Below, one piece after another: positions 6,904 to 10,172 of a stretch of 10,172 nucleotides of DNA. A program made the position numbers and the translations under genes. Position 1 is the stretch's first letter. Each line of letters starts with the position of its first letter. Origin of the DNA: CAZCBD01 sp964496755 (GTDB taxonomy: Bacteria; Bacteroidota; Ignavibacteria; Ignavibacteriales; Melioribacteraceae); contig CAZCBD010000101.1 of the NCBI GenBank assembly GCA_964496755.1, positions 1-10,172 on the forward strand. The letters are read 5' to 3'. Below the pieces are notes generated by a model. That model was given only the letters and a program-made list of their open reading frames with translations, had not been told where the DNA came from and did no database searches.

Positions 6904-7792
6904 GCTTTTCTCCGGACAATCTATAAAGTGCATCCAAGTATTTTTCACTGGTATTTTTAATTACATCTGCCGGTAAAGTAGGTGCGGGCGGCTGATAGTT
7001 GAAATTAATTGATTTCAAATAGTCTCTCACATATTGCTTATCAAAGCTAGACTGTGAACGTCCTTTCTGATACTCGTCTTTTGGCCAAAACCTGGATGAA
7101 TCCGGTGTTAATAATTCGTCAATTAAAATTATCTTTTCATTATAAAAACCAAACTCCATTTTAGTATCGGCAAGAATAATACCTTTGGATGCTGCATATT
7201 CGGAAGCTTTTTTAAATATTTCCAAAGTAACATCATTTACTTGCTTAAAAGTAGTTTCTCCAATGATTTCAATTGCTTCGTCAAGCGTAATATTTTCATC
7301 ATGCTCACCAATTTCAGCTTTGGTAGAAGGAGTAAAAATCGGTTCGGGTAATTTTTCAGATTCAACTAATCCTTCGGGCAACTTAATTCCGCATACCATT
7401 CCGGTTTTTTGATAATCCTTCAATCCCGAACCGGTAATATAACCGCGAACAATAGCTTCAATCGGAATTAATTCAGCTTTTTTAACAAGCATGGAACGAC
7501 CTCGAAGTTGTTCTGCATATTCTTTACATTCAGCAGGAAATTCTTCAACATTTGTAGTTACCAAATGATTATCAATTATGTCTTTCGAAAAATTGAACCA
7601 AAATTCTGAAATCTTAGTTAAAACCATTCCTTTATAAGGAATTCCTTCATTCATGATAACATCAAAAGCCGAGAGACGATCCGTTGCAACAATTAAGTAA
7701 TACTCCCCTAAATCATAAATATCTCTAACTTTTCCTTGTTTAGCTAATTTTAGGTTTTCAAAATTAGTTTGTAAAATTATTTGCGGTTCCAT
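6896..7792 (-). CDS. purC: Phosphoribosylaminoimidazole-succinocarboxamide synthase (SAICAR synthetase)
   Basis: PurC joins aspartate to CAIR using ATP, the step before PurB in de novo purine synthesis. The protein has 298 residues, the longer form seen in yeast Ade1 and many Bacteroidota relatives rather than the roughly 237 residues of E. coli. Signatures: QGKVRDIYDLG (19-29, ATP-binding loop), ATDRLSAFDVIMNEGIPYKG (36-55), the first PROSITE-type signature IPIEAIVRGYITGSG (109-123), ADTKMEFG (208-215) and the second signature IDELLTPDSSRFWP (224-237). The C-terminus has the RSQSSFDKQYVRDYL segment typical of the long form. The start is ATG at 7792 with AGGGGAG just upstream, close to the ATG, behind a good sigma70-like promoter. 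It is the first gene of the minus-strand series, and its end overlaps the DUF971 gene. Confidence 0.98.
   Translation of the reverse strand: MEPQIILQTNFENLKLAKQGKVRDIYDLGEYYLIVATDRLSAFDVIMNEGIPYKGMVLTKISEFWFNFSKDIIDNHLVTTNVEEFPAECKEYAEQLRGRSMLVKKAELIPIEAIVRGYITGSGLKDYQKTGMVCGIKLPEGLVESEKLPEPIFTPSTKAEIGEHDENITLDEAIEIIGETTFKQVNDVTLEIFKKASEYAASKGIILADTKMEFGFYNEKIILIDELLTPDSSRFWPKDEYQKGRSQSSFDKQYVRDYLKSINFNYQPPAPTLPADVIKNTSEKYLDALYRLSGEKLV
6910..6913 (-). promoter_or_regulatory. SD inside the purC 3' end favouring a TTG start for the DUF971 gene
   Basis: GGAG on the minus strand, within the last codons of purC (Gly-Glu-Lys), lies six bases before TTG at 6903. The purC stop is 2 bases past that TTG codon. 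This is the classic layout for translational coupling and argues against the in-frame GTG at 6948 and ATG at 6933, which would create larger overlaps. Confidence 0.55.
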
Positions 7793-7827
7793 AGCTCCCC
7801 TGTGAAATCATTTTAAAAAAGTTATTA

Positions 7828-7856
7828 AATATAATTACCTAAAATCCATATTTCAA
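7828..7856 (-). promoter_or_regulatory. Sigma70-like promoter ahead of purC and the operon
   Basis: On the minus strand, TTGAAA (7851-7856) and TATATT (7828-7833) are separated by exactly 17 bases; each matches consensus at 5 of 6 positions. Transcription would begin near 7821, leaving a leader of about 28 bases that contains the purC SD and no room for a purine riboswitch. No other promoter of this quality is seen upstream of the series, so this is the best candidate for the purC-to-recX transcript. Confidence 0.6.
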
Positions 7857-8250
7857 TAAAAACTTAAAAAAAGAGATTGGAATAAATAATATCAATAGTT
7901 TTGTAAAGTTGAAATTTATTTTTAATGATGGTTATTTTAATTTATTACACTTTTGAAAATTTTGATATACAATTTCAGATTGCAGGCTAGATAACAATAA
8001 AAAAGGGAAATACTTTTTATTAAGTCAAGCTAAGTTTTGCATGACAGATAAATTGTCTTTTTAATTCCACCAATATTACAAATTAAAAACTTATACTGAT
8101 TTTTTTATTCAACATCTTTAATTAAATTCAGAAACATACTGAGCTGACCACGCAAGTGTTAAAGTTACGAATTAGAACTCAAACCTAGGACCATCCCGAC
8201 TCTGTCAGGATGCTCTATTCTTCTATGATTTAAAACAATATAATGCATAT
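7857..8250. other. Non-coding intergenic stretch between purC and tRNA-Val
   Basis: About 400 bases without a credible gene: stop codons are dense in all frames and no frame has an SD plus a reasonable length. Most of it is very AT-rich. The exception is an island at about 8138-8212 of roughly 47% G+C (35 of 75 by hand count) ending in a stem-loop (see separate entry). One minus-strand frame within the island reads as a short protein-like fragment (VTLTLAWSAQYVSEFN, then a stop), but it is preceded by a stop and has no start. I cannot identify any RNA family here. Confidence 0.6.
8192..8212. repeat. Stem-loop of a possible dispersed repeat
   Basis: CATCCCGAC (8192-8200) and GTCAGGATG (8204-8212) form a 9-position stem with one C/A mismatch and a TCT loop. 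It is much richer in G+C than the surrounding non-coding DNA and ends the unusual island at 8138-8212. No T-tract follows on either strand, so it is not an ordinary intrinsic terminator. A REP-like or MITE-derived sequence is a possibility that needs a whole-genome comparison. Confidence 0.5.
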
Positions 8251-8287
8251 AAAACAAAAAACCCTGAAAAGCAATGCTAATCAGGGT
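8251..8287 (-). terminator. Intrinsic terminator of tRNA-Val
   Basis: On the minus strand, ACCCTGA, a 13-base loop and TCAGGGT are followed by TTTTTGTTTT. The stem is a perfect 7 bp (8261-8267 with 8281-8287) and begins 8 bases after the 3' end of tRNA-Val. The T-tract is on the minus strand only, which sets the direction. It also isolates the tRNA from the purC operon downstream. Confidence 0.85.
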
Positions 8288-8295
8288 ATTTTCCG

Positions 8296-8370
8296 TGGGG
8301 CCTATAGGACTCGAACCTATGACCCCCTGCTTGTAAGGCAGGTGCTCTAAACCAACTGAGCTAAGGCCCC
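8296..8370 (-). tRNA. tRNA-Val (anticodon UAC)
   Basis: A complete 75-base cloverleaf is readable on the minus strand. The acceptor stem is GGGGCCT/AGGCCCC with discriminator A. The D-arm is GCTC...GAGC with AGTTGGTTTA loop, the anticodon stem CCTGC/GCAGG carries loop CTTACAA (anticodon TAC), the variable loop has 5 bases, and the T-arm is ATAGG-TTCGAGT-CCTAT. The gene does not encode CCA: the bases after the discriminator are CGG, so CCA must be added by the nucleotidyltransferase. Own promoter upstream and own terminator downstream. Confidence 0.97.
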
Positions 8371-8410
8371 ATAAATTTTAAGAACAAACTCAAATCATAT
8401 TGAGATTGTA

Positions 8411-8439
8411 AATATATAGTTCCTAAATAATATTTGCAA
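8411..8439 (-). promoter_or_regulatory. Promoter of tRNA-Val
   Basis: TTGCAA (8434-8439) and TATATT (8411-8416) on the minus strand are exactly 17 bases apart; the -10 matches 5 of 6 consensus positions and the -35 matches 4 of 6. Predicted start near 8404, leaving a leader of about 34 bases before the mature 5' end, to be removed by RNase P. The same TATATT hexamer is found in the purC promoter. Confidence 0.55.
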
Positions 8440-8500
8440 GCGTTTTTTTGTTTTTTATTATAAAATTTTTAATTTGTTCAAGATTGAAGTATCCCAGCAT

Positions 8501-8545
8501 AAAATAAAATAGCCATACTACCTAAAAATTGATAATATGGCTATT
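8501..8545 (-). terminator. Intrinsic terminator of the thioredoxin-like gene
   Basis: A perfect 10-bp inverted repeat, AATAGCCATA (8508-8517) with TATGGCTATT (8536-8545), encloses an 18-base loop. On the minus strand it starts 18 bases after the stop codon of the thioredoxin-like gene and is followed by a T-rich stretch (TTATTTTAT). The G+C content of the stem is low and the loop large, so strength is probably moderate. It separates this gene from the tRNA-Val unit. Confidence 0.65.
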
Positions 8546-8563
8546 AAAAAAGAAACTTAAGAT

Positions 8564-9037
8564 TTATTTTTTAGCAAATAAATCTTTTAAATGCTTAACA
8601 TAATTTCTCGGACCGCCTTTAACATAACCTGTTTGGGATACGGTTTTTCCACTCGAGTTTAGCAATATAACAGTAGGAAAACCTCTTATCCCGTATTTTT
8701 TTGCCAATCCGTAATTATATTTCTTTTGTTCATCTGTTTGTTTGATGCTTTTAGGAAAATCCAATTTTACCAAAACAAGATTTTTTTTAGCATATTTTTT
8801 AAATTCATCTGTTTTTAGAACTTCGCCTTCAAGGCGTTTGCACCAAATACACCAATCGGAACCCGTAAATTGAACAAATATATTTTTACTTTCCTTTTTA
8901 GCAATTTTTTGAGCTTCTTCCAAATTAGTATGCCACTTAACTTCTACCGTCTTAGCTTGAGCAAATATTCCACTTAAAGAAAAAATAAAAATTGCAGCAA
9001 TTGTTACTATAAGTTTTTTTGAGATTCTACTTTTCAT
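8564..9037 (-). CDS. Exported thioredoxin-fold protein with WCxWC motif
   Basis: The 157-residue product has an N-terminal signal peptide (positive MKSRISKK, hydrophobic core about 9-24, AQA cleavage site near 26-28). One thioredoxin-like domain of the Thioredoxin_7/DUF255-like type follows. It begins with a helix (TNLEEAQKIAKKESK, about 37-51), a strand (NIFVQFTG), then the redox motif SDWCIWCKRLEGEV with Cys63 and Cys66, and the cis-proline loop GIRGFPTVILL with Pro121. Such proteins act in the periplasm, usually as disulfide reductases or thiol carriers; the partner is unknown. The second tryptophan in the motif (CIWC) is common in this subfamily and differs from CGPC thioredoxins. The start is ATG at 9037 with AAGGGA five or six bases upstream. 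It is a single-gene unit with its own terminator, divergent from the next gene. Fold and export are well supported; no gene symbol is justified. Confidence 0.9.
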   Translation of the reverse strand: MKSRISKKLIVTIAAIFIFSLSGIFAQAKTVEVKWHTNLEEAQKIAKKESKNIFVQFTGSDWCIWCKRLEGEVLKTDEFKKYAKKNLVLVKLDFPKSIKQTDEQKKYNYGLAKKYGIRGFPTVILLNSSGKTVSQTGYVKGGPRNYVKHLKDLFAKK

Positions 9038-9132
9038 TGCTTCCCTTTCTGTTTCTGAATATGTGTAATTGTTATAAGATAAAATATTTATTTTTTGGAT
9101 TCATAATTGTCCGGTAATTTACATTTTAATTT

Positions 9133-9148
9133 TAAATTTTAAAATTTA
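9133..9148. repeat. 16-bp perfect A/T palindrome in the divergent intergenic region
   Basis: TAAATTTTAAAATTTA reads the same on both strands. It lies 39 bases before the preferred start of the plus-strand gene and between two divergent genes. It contains no G or C in a very AT-rich context, so chance is a real explanation; an operator or melting region is possible. Confidence 0.3.
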
Positions 9149-9187
9149 TATTAAATGAATCTAAATATAATAATAAATAGCATTGCC

Positions 9188-9982
9188 ATGAAAAAGACGT
9201 TTCAATTTCCGTTTATATTATTTTTCATTTTTACAATATCCTTTGGACAATCGAAAAACGAATTAGTTTTCGAAATTTTGCAAAAAAATAATTTTATTGA
9301 CGTTTTTATAAAAAGTTTTAACAAAATTGAAAACACATATAATTGGCATAAGCTTAAAAATAAAAACAAATTAATTACTATCTATGATAATTTTTTTACC
9401 TCCTCCAAAATTTATGATGCAAAGTTTAATTATTTCAAAGATAAATTAAATGTGAAATTTGCAAAAAAAAGCTTGAAGTGGTTTGAAACACCTGTTGGGA
9501 AAATACTTTTGGCTATAGACTATGATATAATCAAAAATACAATGATGCATCAAACTTACTTTGGTAATTCTTCAAACGATAAAAAGAAAAATAGCGGAAG
9601 GCTTTTCTCTTATATTAAAAAAATTAATGAATGTGCTAATATTTCAAAAACTTTATATAAAATTTACAAATCGTATTTAAAAAATCTTTTCTATATTCTA
9701 AATGAAAATTTACCTACAAAAAGCAAAGAATCAAAAAATGACCTATTAAAACAAATAAAACAATTTGAAAATAATGGGCTAAAAAACATCAATTTCTTTG
9801 TAAACAGCTCTCTTCATCTATTACTAAAAGATTTAATGTATGCAGATTTACAAAAAATTGTTAACTTTTACTTATCGCCGGCAGGTAAATGGTTAACAAA
9901 AACCGCTAATAATTTCTTAATTAAATATTATACCAACACCTTTAAAGAAATAAAAATTACTTTTGAAAATTCCAAATTTTAA
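9188..9982 (+). CDS. Exported protein with two DUF2059-like motifs, function unknown
   Basis: The only plus-strand protein gene. From ATG at 9188 it encodes 264 residues beginning MKKTFQFPFILFFIFTISFG, a clear signal peptide with likely cleavage before Gln21. An upstream in-frame ATG at 9155 would add 11 residues (MNLNIIINSIA) and spoil the signal peptide shape, so I prefer 9188; neither start has an SD. The mature protein is strongly lysine/asparagine-rich and mostly helical in appearance. Two similar segments occur, LKWFETPVGKILLAID (about 96-111) and IVNFYLSPAGKWLTKTAN (about 224-241). These match the 'FYxSPxGK' element of DUF2059-type exported helical proteins. This suggests a duplicated helical unit, but the relation is a by-eye inference. 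Its base composition is even lower in G+C than its neighbours, consistent with weak constraint or recent arrival. No neighbour suggests a partner. Real gene: likely; function: unknown. Confidence 0.75.
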   Translation: MKKTFQFPFILFFIFTISFGQSKNELVFEILQKNNFIDVFIKSFNKIENTYNWHKLKNKNKLITIYDNFFTSSKIYDAKFNYFKDKLNVKFAKKSLKWFETPVGKILLAIDYDIIKNTMMHQTYFGNSSNDKKKNSGRLFSYIKKINECANISKTLYKIYKSYLKNLFYILNENLPTKSKESKNDLLKQIKQFENNGLKNINFFVNSSLHLLLKDLMYADLQKIVNFYLSPAGKWLTKTANNFLIKYYTNTFKEIKITFENSKF

Positions 9983-10053
9983 GCAACGAAATCTTTAATA
10001 TGAAAACCTGTAAAATAAATAAGCATAAAAAAGCAGAATCAAATTTTATTTCT

Positions 10054-10075
10054 TAATTTTTTAATTGAAAAATTA
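10054..10075 (+). other. A/T-only hairpin between the exported protein gene and the last tRNA
   Basis: TAATTTTT and AAAAATTA form a perfect 8-bp stem around a 6-base loop, flanked by TTTCT/AGAAA that could extend it past a small bulge. It lies 71 bases after the stop codon at 9982. With no G/C pair and no following T-tract it would be a poor terminator, so this is only a possible transcript end. Confidence 0.25.
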
Positions 10076-10093
10076 GTAAAGAAAATGTAATTT
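10065..10093 (+). promoter_or_regulatory. Possible promoter of the CAU tRNA
   Basis: TTGAAA (10065-10070) and TAATTT (10088-10093) are 17 bases apart and would start transcription near 10100, about 10 bases before the tRNA. The -10 matches the E. coli consensus poorly but resembles the Bacteroidota TAnnTTTG element (TAATTTAG). Weak evidence in a low-complexity region. Confidence 0.35.
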
Positions 10094-10110
10094 AGTAACT
10101 CAAATTTTTT

Positions 10111-10172
10111 GGGCCTGTAGCTCAGCTGGTTAGAGCATCTGACTCATAATCAGAGGGTCCATGGTTCGAGCC
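10111..10172 (+). tRNA. tRNA with CAU anticodon (Met or Ile2), 3' end beyond the window
   Basis: The first 62 bases are present: acceptor 5' strand GGGCCTG, D-arm GCTC-AGCTGGTTA-GAGC, anticodon stem TCTGA/TCAGA with loop CTCATAA (anticodon CAT), variable loop GGGTC, and the start of the T-arm CATGG-TTCGAGCC. The T-arm 3' half and the acceptor 3' strand are cut off. A CAT anticodon is either elongator tRNA-Met or tRNA-Ile2 whose C34 is changed to lysidine by TilS. C4 and C5 of the acceptor are features that favour TilS recognition in E. coli, but the overall sequence also looks Met-like, so I leave the identity open. It is not initiator tRNA: the anticodon stem lacks the three G-C pairs. Confidence 0.93.

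Noticed and set aside
7185..7412. Plus-strand open frame of 75 codons inside purC
   Set aside because: Antisense to intact purC with no supporting motif.
7793..7827. Purine riboswitch ahead of purC
   Set aside because: The predicted leader is only about 28 bases, far too short for a purine or PRPP aptamer, and no paired regions are visible.
8043..8062. Short GACAG/TTGTC stem followed by TTTTT on the plus strand, considered as a terminator
   Set aside because: Only 4-5 pairs including a G-T wobble, and no plus-strand gene lies upstream for it to terminate.
1..10172. CRISPR array, toxin-antitoxin pair, phage or defence system
   Set aside because: No spaced direct repeats, no recombinase, nuclease or toxin-like small gene pair is visible; all recognisable genes are core metabolism or DNA maintenance.

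Overview
The window is an AT-rich stretch of bacterial chromosome carrying core housekeeping genes, nine of them in one dense minus-strand series. The low G+C, the lysine/asparagine-rich proteins, the long PurC form and the FCB-style exported thioredoxin-like protein suggest the Bacteroidota/Chlorobiota/Ignavibacteriota area. Several genes have clear Shine-Dalgarno (SD) sequences, which fits Ignavibacteria-type lineages better than typical Bacteroidia. This placement is inference; the window holds no rRNA or other taxonomic marker that I can score by eye.

Minus-strand series, in transcription order from about 7.8 kb to position 1: purC (SAICAR synthetase), a DUF971 zinc-site protein, pgsA and pgpA (two successive steps of phosphatidylglycerol synthesis), cinA, thpR, recA, recX, then guaB (IMP dehydrogenase) and the start of a GT4 glycosyltransferase that runs off the window. 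From purC to recX the genes overlap by a few bases or lie 15-31 bases apart, so they look like one operon driven by a sigma70-like promoter ahead of purC. A weaker promoter may sit inside the end of thpR for recA. guaB stands 138 bases after recX with its own likely promoter and a perfect dyad between promoter and SD. The operon joins purine synthesis, phospholipid synthesis, NMN/RNA-end repair and homologous recombination. The cinA-thpR-recA-recX part follows an arrangement known from other bacteria.

From about 7.86 to 8.26 kb lies a non-coding stretch with one unusual island: about 75 bp of near 47% G+C (hand count) ending in a stem-loop. It looks like a short dispersed repeat or a decayed element. 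Then come tRNA-Val(UAC) on the minus strand with promoter and strong terminator, and a minus-strand exported thioredoxin-fold protein with its own hairpin terminator.

Divergent from that, on the plus strand, is an exported K/N-rich protein with two DUF2059-like 'FYxSPxGK' motifs. The window ends inside a CAU-anticodon tRNA (Met or Ile2).

Most of the window is ordinary. I see no CRISPR array, phage genes, toxin-antitoxin pair, defence system or intact insertion sequence. The most interesting points are the guaB leader dyad, the G+C-rich intergenic island, the translational coupling that reassigns the DUF971 and pgsA starts, and the unassigned exported protein.
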